NCBI GenBank assembly: GCA_023393095.1
Contig: JAEWMT010000094.1
Coordinates: 5,174-69,173 of the forward strand
Reading direction: 5' to 3'
Length of the DNA: 64,000 nucleotides
DNA from: Bacillota bacterium
Lineage (GTDB): Bacteria > Bacillota > Clostridia > Lachnospirales > Lachnospiraceae
The notes beneath the pieces were generated by a model. That model did not search any database. It was not told the origin of the DNA and saw only the letters and a list, made by a program, of their open reading frames with translations. Below, piece by piece: positions 13,992 to 22,717 of this stretch; positions within the stretch are counted from its first letter, which is position 1; each line of letters begins with the position of its first letter. The position numbers and the translations under genes are program-made.

Positions 13992-16396
13992 CCAGTTACT
14001 GTATTCCAGAACTCATCCAGCATGGGCTTCATGGTGCTGATATTAACCATTACATTCGGAAACCATTCTCTTGGGAAGAGATTATAATATTGTTTTTGTG
14101 TAAAGCGGTCATCCAATAGAAGGATTGCTCCCCGATCTTCTTTGGTTCGGATTACTCTTCCCGCTGACTGAAGTACCTTATTCATTCCGGAGTATAAGTA
14201 GGCGTAATCAAAGCCGGCTCCGTTTCTTTCATCAAAATATCCGCGGAACAGCTCCCGTTCATTGCAAACCATCGGTAAGCCGGTTCCTACAATAACCGCG
14301 CCGATCAGCCGGTTATTTTTTAAGTCTATTCCCTCGCTAAAGATACCCCCCATAACGCAAAAGCCAATTCGGCTTACACTCGGCTCCTCTACAAATTCCT
14401 CGAGAAACTGTTCTTTCTCGGCTTCCGTCATGCTATTACTTTGTATCACAATACCCTCAAGCTCCTCTTTTGCCAGCTCTGCAACTTCCTGCAGCAATTG
14501 ATAGGAAGGGAAAAATACCATATAATTTCCGGTCTTTGCTTTAGTAAAATCCTTAATGTAGTCTAATATTCTTCTGTATTCCCTCTCGTTCCTGCGGGTA
14601 TATTTTGTACTAACATCATTTCCAATCATGATAAGCCGGTTTTCGGGCAGGAAAGAAGAAGGTGCATATACTGCATAATCCTCTGGTTTTCCACCGAGCT
14701 GTTCCATATAATAATTGATAGGCAGTAAGGTTGCAGAGAATAGTATGGCACTTCTTCCCTTATTCATACACGTAAGCAAATTCTTAGAAGGATCCATACA
14801 TTGAAGCTTCATTCGAAAACGATCTCCCTCATAATCCGTATATATGGTATAGTTATCATCTCTAAGCTCGTACATATTAAGGAAATGGCGGATATCCAGG
14901 TAAAGACGCAAAATCTCTTCCCTGCCCTCCGTAATAAAGCCTTCCTGCAAGAATATATCATATTCCGTCATCAGACTGATCAGATGCATTACAAAGCCAT
15001 CGACATTATTACATACTTCAAAATCATCACATTCTCTTTTTAGCTTTAACAAATCATTATTGCAATAATCGATCAGCCTTGCAAGCTTTGAGCTTTTATC
15101 CTTAATCAATCTCTTTATTTCTAGAAAATCATCCTTATATAATACAGCACTATACATTTCCCTGGCTCGATCAACCAAATTATGCGCTTCATCGACAAGG
15201 AATACATAATCACACTGCTTCTCATTCATAAAAAATCTTCTAAGATATACATTCGGGTCAAAGGTATAATTATAATCACAGATAATCGCATCTGCCCAAA
15301 GAGTGACATCCAATCCCATTTCAAAGGGACAGACACAATGCTTTTCGGCGTAGGTAGTGATATGCTCTCTGGAAATATCATTTTCACTGGTTAACAGATC
15401 AAATACCGCATCGTTAACCCGATCAAAATAACCTTTGGCACGTGGACAAGCCCCTGGATTACAGTCCGGTTTGTCAAGAATACATACCTTTTCCTTCGCC
15501 GTAATTGTAACTACCTTTAGGAGTAATCCGCTATCTGAGAGCAGGCGGAAGGTATCCTCTGCTACGGTTCGGGTTATTGTCTTCGCAGTCAGATAGAATA
15601 TCTTCTCCGAAATTCCCTCTCCCATCGCCTTCACAGCCGGAAATACTGTGGAAATTGTTTTTCCAACCCCCGTAGGAGCTTCTATAAAAAGTTTTTTCTT
15701 TCTTAAAATTGTCTTATAAACTCCGGTAACCAGCTCCTTCTGCCCTTCTCGGTATTCAAAGGGGAAATCCATCGTTTTGATAGCTGTATTACGCTTCTGT
15801 GACCATTGTATCTGCCAGGCTGCCCATTTGGCATATTCATTGACCAGATGGTCAAACCAACTTTTTAACACTTCATAGGAAAAGGTCTCTTCGAAATACT
15901 TTAGATTTTCTGTCTCTAAATTGCAGTAGGTCATACGGATTCCAATCCTGCTATGTTCATATTTTGTTGCATAGAGATAGGCATAACACATTGCCTGTGC
16001 ACGGTGGACTCCAATCGGTTCGGTTAAATGAGAAAGCTCCATATAGACCCCCTTAATCTCATCTATGATGACCTCGGGTAGGTTTTCCTCCTCTTCAAAT
16101 ATCAGAATGGAGAAATCCTCTTTCATTGTATTATTATGAATGATTCCGTCTGCTCTGCCCTCAATTGTTAATTCAAACTCGATATCATCTCTGGTGACGG
16201 GAACCGTGATGCTTAGCGGTACTTCAGCAGAATAATTGGAGCCCATTTGCTTTTGTAACTTACGATGGATACGGCTTCCTGCCTGCATTGCATCCGCATC
16301 TTTCCTCGCTCTTGTATTATCAAGGTCGCCGGAGCATAGGATAAACTCAACCAGGTTACGGACTGATATTTTGATTTCTTTTCTATTTTCCTGCAT
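13988..16396 (-). CDS. DinG/XPD-type helicase with N-terminal Cas4-like nuclease domain
   Basis: This 802-residue protein joins two parts. Residues 1-200 have a RecB/Cas4-type PD-(D/E)xK nuclease pattern: GRADG (80-84), IDEIKG (111-116) and a QAMCYAY motif (134-140). Residues 215-802 are an XPD/DinG-like helicase with Walker A EAPTGVGKTIST (239-250), VDEAHN, a cysteine cluster suited to a 4Fe-4S site (VCILDKPDCNPGACPRAKG and KHCVCPF) and a C-terminal motor domain ending QSAGRVIRTKEDRGAIL. Such fusions are widespread in Clostridia and are presumed DNA repair enzymes. ATG 16396 is preferred over 16414 because AAAGGAG lies between them. Confidence 0.85.
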   Translation of the reverse strand: MQENRKEIKISVRNLVEFILCSGDLDNTRARKDADAMQAGSRIHRKLQKQMGSNYSAEVPLSITVPVTRDDIEFELTIEGRADGIIHNNTMKEDFSILIFEEEENLPEVIIDEIKGVYMELSHLTEPIGVHRAQAMCYAYLYATKYEHSRIGIRMTYCNLETENLKYFEETFSYEVLKSWFDHLVNEYAKWAAWQIQWSQKRNTAIKTMDFPFEYREGQKELVTGVYKTILRKKKLFIEAPTGVGKTISTVFPAVKAMGEGISEKIFYLTAKTITRTVAEDTFRLLSDSGLLLKVVTITAKEKVCILDKPDCNPGACPRAKGYFDRVNDAVFDLLTSENDISREHITTYAEKHCVCPFEMGLDVTLWADAIICDYNYTFDPNVYLRRFFMNEKQCDYVFLVDEAHNLVDRAREMYSAVLYKDDFLEIKRLIKDKSSKLARLIDYCNNDLLKLKRECDDFEVCNNVDGFVMHLISLMTEYDIFLQEGFITEGREEILRLYLDIRHFLNMYELRDDNYTIYTDYEGDRFRMKLQCMDPSKNLLTCMNKGRSAILFSATLLPINYYMEQLGGKPEDYAVYAPSSFLPENRLIMIGNDVSTKYTRRNEREYRRILDYIKDFTKAKTGNYMVFFPSYQLLQEVAELAKEELEGIVIQSNSMTEAEKEQFLEEFVEEPSVSRIGFCVMGGIFSEGIDLKNNRLIGAVIVGTGLPMVCNERELFRGYFDERNGAGFDYAYLYSGMNKVLQSAGRVIRTKEDRGAILLLDDRFTQKQYYNLFPREWFPNVMVNISTMKPMLDEFWNTVTG

Positions 16397-16693
16397 GCAA
16401 TCGGCTCCTTTCATATATGAAATAAAAACAAGGGTGCTTTAAACGCCCCTGCTATTATAGCACATATGTACGGCACTGCCAAGCAATACGAATTATGTCG
16501 GTTTGTGGAAGCTGATTAATTTTTTATAATTAATTCTGTTTTCATATTGCATTTTTTACCTCAATCTGGTACATTCTACTTATGTTCCTCTTATCTATTT
16601 TTGGGGCATTCAAGATGAATTTTCATACAGGTGATGTATCTTTCCACTTGTTATAATTCACTTGTCATTAATTTGAAAAAGTGAGGTAGTATT

Positions 16694-17047
16694 ATGAGCG
16701 AACACAATCACGATTGCGACTGCGGTTGCGGACATGATCACGAATTTGAACACGATTCCATTACACTATCATTAGATGACGGTACAGAGTTAAATTGCAT
16801 TGTTTTAGATATTTTCTCTGTAGATGATAAGGATTATATTGCTCTTCAGCCAGAAGAAGGCGAAGAAGAGGACGATAACGTATTTTTATACCGCTATATT
16901 GAGGAAGAAGACGGAGAGCCTCAGCTTCTTAATATCGATGATGATGATGAATTTGAAGCAGTAGCCGACGCTTTCGAAGAACTGTTAGATTCTCAGGATT
17001 TTGATGATATGTTCGATGAGGATTCCGAAGAGGATGAAGAAGAATAA
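16694..17047 (+). CDS. DUF1292 acidic protein
   Basis: This 117-residue protein has the DUF1292 (YrzB) core: ITLSLDDGTELNCIVLDIFS, then YIALQP and VFLYRYIEEED. The family's function is unknown. It is framed by an N-terminal His/Cys/Asp-rich segment (HNHDCDCGCGHDHEFEHD), which could bind metal ions, and a long Asp/Glu-rich C-terminus. The ribosome site is GAGGTAGTATT. It is monocistronic, with a terminator at 17127-17174. Confidence 0.85.
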   Translation: MSEHNHDCDCGCGHDHEFEHDSITLSLDDGTELNCIVLDIFSVDDKDYIALQPEEGEEEDDNVFLYRYIEEEDGEPQLLNIDDDDEFEAVADAFEELLDSQDFDDMFDEDSEEDEEE

Positions 17048-17126
17048 TTCTTCAAGGAAAACAATATTCAGCTATATAATAATACATGGTTTGGATGTCA
17101 TACAAATGACTTATGGCATTCAAACT

Positions 17127-17174
17127 AAAATAGCATATCAACGAACTTGGGTGTTCGAAGATATGCTATTTTTT
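17127..17174 (+). terminator. Terminator after the DUF1292 gene
   Basis: AAATAGCATATC (ending 17139) pairs with GATATGCTATTT (17160-17171), with an inner CGAAC/GTTCG stem. The T-tract runs on to 17174. Confidence 0.85.
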
Positions 17175-17208
17175 ATTAATACAATCCTTTCATTTTGATT
17201 TATATTTC

Positions 17209-17217
17209 TGGTATAAT
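17209..17217 (+). promoter_or_regulatory. Extended -10 promoter of the response regulator gene
   Basis: TGGTATAAT has the TGn extension. No good -35 was seen (TTTCAT is 18 bases upstream). The leader to the start codon would be about 115 bases. Confidence 0.5.
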
Positions 17218-17341
17218 CTTTATAAGTTGGTTTGAGTAGTAATAATAAAGATATTAATCTGAATATGTTTGTGGGATAACATACTTATTTTATTAAGTTT
17301 TGTAAGACAATCAATATAATTTAAATATTTTGGAGATAACA

Positions 17342-18037
17342 ATGGATGCTAGGATTTTAATTGTTGATGATGAGCACGAAATTGCGGATTTAGTTGAAGT
17401 TTATCTGAAGAATGAAGGCTTTACCGTATATAAATTTTATAATGCCATAGAAGCACTTGAATGTATTAATGAAGAGAAGCTTGATTTGGCTATATTAGAT
17501 GTGATGCTTCCGGATGTTGATGGTTTTACAATCTGTCGAAAAATCCGGGAGAAATATAATTTTCCGATTATTATGCTGACTGCTAAAAATCAGCAGATAG
17601 ATATGATTTCAGGATTGGCACTGGGCGCAGACGATTATGTTACAAAACCTTTTCTTCCCCTTGAGGTAGTCGCAAGAGTGAAAGCACAGCTGAGACGTTA
17701 TACCCGGTATAATCATATGGATTCCTCAGATGATGAAACTGTTATTACATTCTCTGGGTTAGTCATGGATAAGGACAATCATGTCTGCCTCCTGAATGAG
17801 AAACCCGTCTCCCTTACTCCAATTGAATTTTCTTTACTATGGTATCTTTGTAAGAATCGAGGGCGGGTTGTCAAATCGGAAGAGCTGTTTTATAACGTAT
17901 GGGGAGAAAAGTATTATACTAACAACAATACAGTCATGGTGCATATAAGACATATCCGGGAAAAAATGAAGGATAATGCCGAGAATCCAAAATATATTAA
18001 GACAGTCTGGGGTGTGGGATATAAAATCGAAAAATAA
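17342..18037 (+). CDS. OmpR/PhoB-family response regulator, VanR-like
   Basis: This 231-residue protein has a receiver domain with acidic pocket DDEHE near residues 9-13, phospho-acceptor Asp in LAILDVMLPDVDG (about 53) and Lys in YVTKPF (about 103), plus a C-terminal winged-helix domain (LTPIEFSLLWYLCKNRGRVV to VWGVGYKIEK). A TTG start at 17330 is possible, but TGGAG at 17331-17335 supports ATG 17342. The sensor kinase gene overlaps its 3' end, and a serine DD-carboxypeptidase follows, as in VanR-VanS-VanY arrangements. The likely target is the direct repeat at 19196-19217. Confidence 0.88.
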   Translation: MDARILIVDDEHEIADLVEVYLKNEGFTVYKFYNAIEALECINEEKLDLAILDVMLPDVDGFTICRKIREKYNFPIIMLTAKNQQIDMISGLALGADDYVTKPFLPLEVVARVKAQLRRYTRYNHMDSSDDETVITFSGLVMDKDNHVCLLNEKPVSLTPIEFSLLWYLCKNRGRVVKSEELFYNVWGEKYYTNNNTVMVHIRHIREKMKDNAENPKYIKTVWGVGYKIEK

Positions 18038-19172
18038 TTTCCGTAAATTAAAAGTAAGATTTATTACACAGATAATTTTAATTCCCATCCTTTCCTTTAT
18101 CATAGGGTGGCTAATACTCAAGGTAATTATTGATGGAGTGTTTCAGGATCCATTTGCCCGCGGCTTTATCTATTTCTGTGAGAACTTTCTTGGATTATAT
18201 GAACCACAGGCCTATAAGCTTTATTGGTCCATTTTCGGTAATAACAAGGAGCTATGGGTAATTTTCGGGTATTCTGTGATTCTGCTTTTCATATTTTACC
18301 GATTATTACTCGGATTAATCCGATATTTTAATGAGATTAATCATGGCCTGGATCATTTACTGGTCGAAAACGAGGAAGAAATAACTCTCTCATCCGATCT
18401 CGAAACCATAGAAAAGAAACTAAATAAAATTAAATCAACCCTAAAGAAACGGGAGCTGGATGCACAGAACGCCGAGCAGAGAAAAAACGATCTGGTTGTC
18501 TACTTAGCTCATGATATAAAAACACCACTTACATCGGTAATCGGGTATCTGAGTCTTTTGGAGGAAGCACCTGATATGCCGATGGAACAAAAAGCAAAGT
18601 ACATTAAGATTACCTTGGATAAAGCCTTTCGCCTAGAGCAGCTGATTAATGAATTTTTTGAAATTACCAGATATAATCTTCAGACAATTAATTTGGACAA
18701 GCAGGATATAAATCTGTCCTATATGCTACAACAAATGGCAGATGAGTTCTACCCCCAGTTAACCGCTTCAAAAAAAGTAGCTGAGGTTCATGCTCAAGAG
18801 GATCTAATACTAAATGCCGATGCTGATAAGCTTGCACGTGTATTTAATAATATTATGAAAAATGCCATTGCCTATGGATTCAATAATACAGTGATTATAA
18901 TCAAAGCCGAAGCACAGGATAATAATATCATTATTACTTTTTCTAATCGAGGAAATACCATTCCCCAACACAAACTGGATAATATTTTTGATAAATTCTT
19001 CCGTCTTGATGATGCTAGGTCAACAAGCACCGGGGGGTCGGGACTTGGCCTTGCGATTGCTAAAAGTATAGTAGATGCCCACGGCGGAACGATCCATGCA
19101 GAAAGTCAGGATGGCCATACTGTGTTTACTGTAATTCTTCCGCATCTAACCGCTGCACCGATGCTTCCGTAA
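18012..19172 (+). CDS. VanS-like sensor histidine kinase
   Basis: This kinase (about 386 residues) has two membrane helices (FITQIILIPILSFIIGWLIL and VIFGYSVILLFIFYRLLLGL) flanking a short extracytoplasmic loop, a HAMP-like linker, the phospho-accepting His in LAHDIKTPLTSVIG, and an ATPase domain with KNAIAYG, NIFDKFFRLD and GGSGLGLAIAKSI. GTG 18012 is chosen because it overlaps the regulator gene by 26 bases and yields MWDIKSKNNFRKLKVRF, similar to VanS starts; an ATG at 17976 is in frame but deeper in the regulator gene. It probably senses cell-wall stress. Confidence 0.85.
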   Translation: MWDIKSKNNFRKLKVRFITQIILIPILSFIIGWLILKVIIDGVFQDPFARGFIYFCENFLGLYEPQAYKLYWSIFGNNKELWVIFGYSVILLFIFYRLLLGLIRYFNEINHGLDHLLVENEEEITLSSDLETIEKKLNKIKSTLKKRELDAQNAEQRKNDLVVYLAHDIKTPLTSVIGYLSLLEEAPDMPMEQKAKYIKITLDKAFRLEQLINEFFEITRYNLQTINLDKQDINLSYMLQQMADEFYPQLTASKKVAEVHAQEDLILNADADKLARVFNNIMKNAIAYGFNNTVIIIKAEAQDNNIIITFSNRGNTIPQHKLDNIFDKFFRLDDARSTSTGGSGLGLAIAKSIVDAHGGTIHAESQDGHTVFTVILPHLTAAPMLP

Positions 19173-19195
19173 ATAATTATGCAAAACTTCACGTT

Positions 19196-19217
19196 TTCCT
19201 AAGAAATTCTTAAGATT
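19196..19217 (+). promoter_or_regulatory. Putative response-regulator direct repeat upstream of the carboxypeptidase
   Basis: Two adjacent 11-base repeats, TTCCTAAGAAA (19196-19206) and TTCTTAAGATT (19207-19217), have the one-helical-turn spacing used by OmpR-family regulators. TATAAA follows 4 bases later. The upstream VanR-like protein is the likely binder (inference). Confidence 0.5.
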
Positions 19218-19241
19218 GCTATAAAGTTAATTTAAAACACT

Positions 19242-19284
19242 ACTCCTTTCGGAATGATTAAATAGAATTCGAAAGGAGTTTTTT
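19242..19284 (+). promoter_or_regulatory. Terminator-like hairpin enclosing the carboxypeptidase ribosome site
   Basis: ACTCCTTTCG-g-AA (19242-19254) pairs with TTCGAAAGGAGT (19268-19279), directly followed by five T residues and then C-ATG at 19286. The AAGGAG ribosome site is inside the 3' arm. The structure could stop transcription or block ribosome binding. Confidence 0.7.
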
Positions 19285-19285
19285 C

Positions 19286-20269
19286 ATGAAAAGATATTAC
19301 AAAAAAAGAATTCGAAGATTTATAGAAATATTATCATTACTAATAATCTTATTTTTTATCATTATTGTATGTAGCAAGAAATTCGTAGAACTGGTGAAAA
19401 TAGAAGGTGAAGGAATTAACGATTCAAATTCCACTGCGGCTCCAACGAAAGAAGCAGAGGCAGCAGGTAATTCATCATCTGTCATTCATCTAGATGCTGA
19501 CCGTCTGATCAGTCGTAACGCTATACTGGTAAGACTTTCTGATCAAAAGGTTATGTTAGACAAAAATAGTAAGGATACCATCTATCCTGCTTCACTTACT
19601 AAGATAATGACTGCATTAGTAGCCATTGAAAATCTTAATGATCTTAACCAACCAATCCATCTGCCTTCTGAAATGTTTCATGATTTATATAAGGATGATG
19701 CTTCCATGGCCGGATTCTTACCGAATGAAACCGTTCCTGCCATAGATCTTTTATACGGAGTTATACTTCCTTCCGGAGCAGAATGCTGTATTGGACTTGC
19801 AAATTATATATCGGGCTCGGAAGATACTTTTGTCGACTTGATGAATGAGAAAGCCAAGGAACTTGATATGCAGGGTACCCATTTTACTAACTCTACCGGA
19901 TTAAATGATGCTAATCACTATACAACCGCAAAGGATTTGGCTAAATTACTGGAATATGCACTAAAAAATGATACCTTCCGAGAAATCTTCACATCCATAA
20001 AGCATTCCACATCTACTACCTCTCTTCATCCGGACGGTATTACTTTTTACAGCACCATGTTTAAGAAAATGACTTCTAAAGAATTTGAAGGAGGCTCCAT
20101 TCTTGGAGGTAAGACTGGCTACACCAGTGATGCAGGCTTGTGCCTTGCCAGTCTTGCCAACGTTAATCATACTGAATATATTCTGGTTACTGCGGATGCC
20201 AAGGGAGACCACAATACGGAGCAATATAATATATCGGATGCATTATATATCTATAAGAATTTGAATTAG
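19286..20269 (+). CDS. Serine D-Ala-D-Ala carboxypeptidase (peptidase S11, VanY-D/DacA-like)
   Basis: This 327-residue protein has an N-terminal membrane anchor (ILSLLIILFFIIIVCSKKFV) and a penicillin-binding carboxypeptidase domain. The SxxK motif is ASLTKIMT (about 108-115) and the KTG motif is GGKTGYTSD. The second motif, normally Ser-x-Asn, reads SGAECCIGLA; the Asn is replaced, a variant that also occurs in related Clostridial enzymes. It would trim the terminal D-Ala from peptidoglycan stems outside the membrane. It follows the VanRS-like pair, but no vanH, ligase or vanX gene is present, so it is not a full glycopeptide-resistance cluster. Confidence 0.85.
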   Translation: MKRYYKKRIRRFIEILSLLIILFFIIIVCSKKFVELVKIEGEGINDSNSTAAPTKEAEAAGNSSSVIHLDADRLISRNAILVRLSDQKVMLDKNSKDTIYPASLTKIMTALVAIENLNDLNQPIHLPSEMFHDLYKDDASMAGFLPNETVPAIDLLYGVILPSGAECCIGLANYISGSEDTFVDLMNEKAKELDMQGTHFTNSTGLNDANHYTTAKDLAKLLEYALKNDTFREIFTSIKHSTSTTSLHPDGITFYSTMFKKMTSKEFEGGSILGGKTGYTSDAGLCLASLANVNHTEYILVTADAKGDHNTEQYNISDALYIYKNLN

Positions 20270-20350
20270 TTATTAGAAGATGACTACAGCTCAGTGTATG
20301 ATGTTTATAGTTCTTATAGAGCATTTTCATATTATATACATGTTAGTAGG

Positions 20351-22213
20351 TTAACTTGTCTTTTTCTCATTTTTATCTGAAGCCTCTTCCACAAGTTCGT
20401 CAACAAACCTGGACCATACAGAGACTTTATTATAACGCTCCTTTGCACTGAAGATATAGAGAGCTTCCTTTGCCCTAGTTACCGCAACATAGAATAACCG
20501 CCGTTCTTCCTCAATATCCTCCGGAAGTACGGCTTTTTTATGGGGCGTAATCCCTTCATTGGCATCCATAATGAATACTGTATGGAATTCCAGCCCCTTA
20601 GAACTGTGCATGGTAGCAATTGTAACACTTTCGGTATGCTCCTTCTTGCTTTGAACGGCCTGCTTTTTCAGCTCTTCCTTATATTCCTCCATATAGTCAA
20701 ACCATTGTTCAAAGGTCTTAAACTCTCTAGCATTTTCCTGAAGCTCATCAAGGATATCAAACAGCTCCTCCGCTTTCATTTTTCTCTGATCTGCATATTC
20801 CTTAATAAAATCCTCATAACCAATTGCTCTACGGATGTAGTTTATTGCTGCAAATGGTCCCATTCTGCTTAATACGCTAATATCATATTCGAACTGATCT
20901 AGGCGCTCTAACATCCAATTCTTATCCTCATAATAATCCTTCACAGCTTCAAAATCAACCTCAGGGCTGTCAAAACATTCTCTGGTAATATAGCGTTTCG
21001 GCCTGTTAATAATCTGCAAATAAAGGCTGCGTTGTGTTTGCCCCATGGCTAGCTTGATATAAGCAATCAGGTCTGTTGCAATCCAGTGATCATATAAGTT
21101 GGGCAGGTTGTCCTTCATACGAAATGGTATATTATATTCCATTAATTTGTGGATCATTGCTCCAGATCCAAGATTGGTACGTACTAAGATTGCCATATCG
21201 GATAATGCAATCCCTTCCCTTGATTGCTTTAATATCTCTTCACATAGATTCTGGTTTTGCTGCGTTAAGGTATCAAAATGTCCTATTATGACTTCTCTTC
21301 CTTCCCCCTTAACCGCGGTAATGTTCTTGTCATAGCGGTTTTGATTGTGTCGAATCAACCGATTTGAAGCAGCTATGATATTCTCTGTAGACCTGTAGTT
21401 CGTGTCAAGATAGAGTTTCTTACAGTCCGGATAATCCGTCGGAAAATTCAGCATAATTTCAGGCTTTGCTCCTCGAAAGCGATAAATTGATTGGTCATCA
21501 TCACCAACGATAAACAGGTTATTGAAAGGTGCCGCAAGCATTCGTATAACATCATATTGAACTTTATTAATATCCTGAAATTCATCGATAAGAATATAGC
21601 GGAACTTTTTCTGCCAGATATTCAGGATGTCTTCACGTTCACTAAGGAGCTGATGACACAATAACAGCATATCATCAAAATCGATCAGATTGGATTTACG
21701 CAATTTACTATTATATTCCTGATAAAGGCTGCGAAATATCTCGTCCGCACAGTGGATGGAATAGTAGTTATTAAGCTCCATCCGATTGCCTTTTACAAGA
21801 CTGATTTCCGAACACAAATCAGTGATGAATTCTTTCTCATCCTCATATTCCAGTCCAAGCTTATGTACAATCTCTTTGATATACTGCAGACGGACATCTT
21901 CCCTTACAATATTACTTGCATTTAAGTGATAGGCATATTTAAGAATGGTAAAAAATACAGCATGGAAGGTTCCGAAATTCACGCCCGAATATCCCACTCT
22001 TCTAAGCGCCAGAAAGCGCTCTTTCATCTCACTCGCTGCTGCCTTCGTAAAAGTAATAACTAAAATCTGTTCTTCAGAGATATTGCATTGTTCAATTAAA
22101 TACCTGATTCTTTCAGTTATTACCAGTGTCTTACCGGAACCGGGCCCGGCTAACACCAGCATAGGGCCGTCCTTGTGACGCACAGCCTGCTGCTGCGCCT
22201 GATTCATCTGCAT
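20351..22213 (-). CDS. UvrD/PcrA-family DNA helicase
   Basis: This 620-residue superfamily 1A helicase has Walker A LAGPGSGKTLVI (about 21-32), TFTKAAASEMKERF (motif Ia), LIDEFQDIN (motif II), VGDDDQSIYRFRGA (motif III), and C-terminal TIATMHSSKGLEFHTVFI and RRLFYVAVTRAKEALYI. At 620 residues it is shorter than PcrA (about 720-740), so it is probably a second UvrD-like helicase rather than PcrA itself. It unwinds DNA 3' to 5' in repair. Start ATG 22213 follows GGAGGATTACT. No partner gene lies nearby. Confidence 0.88.
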   Translation of the reverse strand: MQMNQAQQQAVRHKDGPMLVLAGPGSGKTLVITERIRYLIEQCNISEEQILVITFTKAAASEMKERFLALRRVGYSGVNFGTFHAVFFTILKYAYHLNASNIVREDVRLQYIKEIVHKLGLEYEDEKEFITDLCSEISLVKGNRMELNNYYSIHCADEIFRSLYQEYNSKLRKSNLIDFDDMLLLCHQLLSEREDILNIWQKKFRYILIDEFQDINKVQYDVIRMLAAPFNNLFIVGDDDQSIYRFRGAKPEIMLNFPTDYPDCKKLYLDTNYRSTENIIAASNRLIRHNQNRYDKNITAVKGEGREVIIGHFDTLTQQNQNLCEEILKQSREGIALSDMAILVRTNLGSGAMIHKLMEYNIPFRMKDNLPNLYDHWIATDLIAYIKLAMGQTQRSLYLQIINRPKRYITRECFDSPEVDFEAVKDYYEDKNWMLERLDQFEYDISVLSRMGPFAAINYIRRAIGYEDFIKEYADQRKMKAEELFDILDELQENAREFKTFEQWFDYMEEYKEELKKQAVQSKKEHTESVTIATMHSSKGLEFHTVFIMDANEGITPHKKAVLPEDIEEERRLFYVAVTRAKEALYIFSAKERYNKVSVWSRFVDELVEEASDKNEKKTS

Positions 22214-22717
22214 AGTAATCCTCCATGTTAGCTAAATGTATATATGGTCTGGGCATTAAATTCTCACGCCGACTTACAAAGCATCATATAAAGAGAAAAC
22301 GGTGCGTGAGAATTAGGTATAAAAACTACATATTAAAAATCACTATAATAAGCTTCAATCCGAGAGCTTAGTCCAGAATGTTTAATGAATGCAATTAAGC
22401 AATATCTCATAAATATAAGAATATTTACGGAACGTAAGATAAACTGATTAGGACATTAGTTATAGAATAAAAATAAGATATATTGATAAAATAGATCGTT
22501 TATTTAACATAAATTACGTGAAACCAATTTTTAACATCATAAATTGATAGATTCTTATTTAATCGATTCATGGTTTGCATATCTAAATTATATAACGTAA
22601 ATCAATGAATATGTATCTATATGCATACATATTCATCTCTTTACATAAACCTAACTTATGATACCCAAACCATGAATGAATTTTTAAACATCAAAATCCG
22701 AGAATTCTATAATATCA
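22214..22717. other. Non-coding spacer with inverted repeats
   Basis: No gene is seen. A stem pairs ATTCTCACGC near 22260 with GCGTGAGAAT near 22305-22316. The rightmost part holds a palindromic element at 22566-22677. The remainder is AT-rich. Confidence 0.6.
22566..22677. repeat. MITE-like nested palindrome
   Basis: Perfect 12-base ends ATTCATGGTTTG (22566-22577) and CAAACCATGAAT (22666-22677) enclose a second palindrome ATGAATATGTAT (22605-22616) / ATACATATTCAT (22625-22636). The inner part and right flank match the element at 59491-59730. Confidence 0.75.

Noticed and set aside
17342..20269. A vancomycin resistance cluster
   Set aside because: Only VanRS-like regulators and a serine carboxypeptidase are present; vanH, D-Ala-D-Lac ligase and vanX are missing, so this is a general wall-stress trio.
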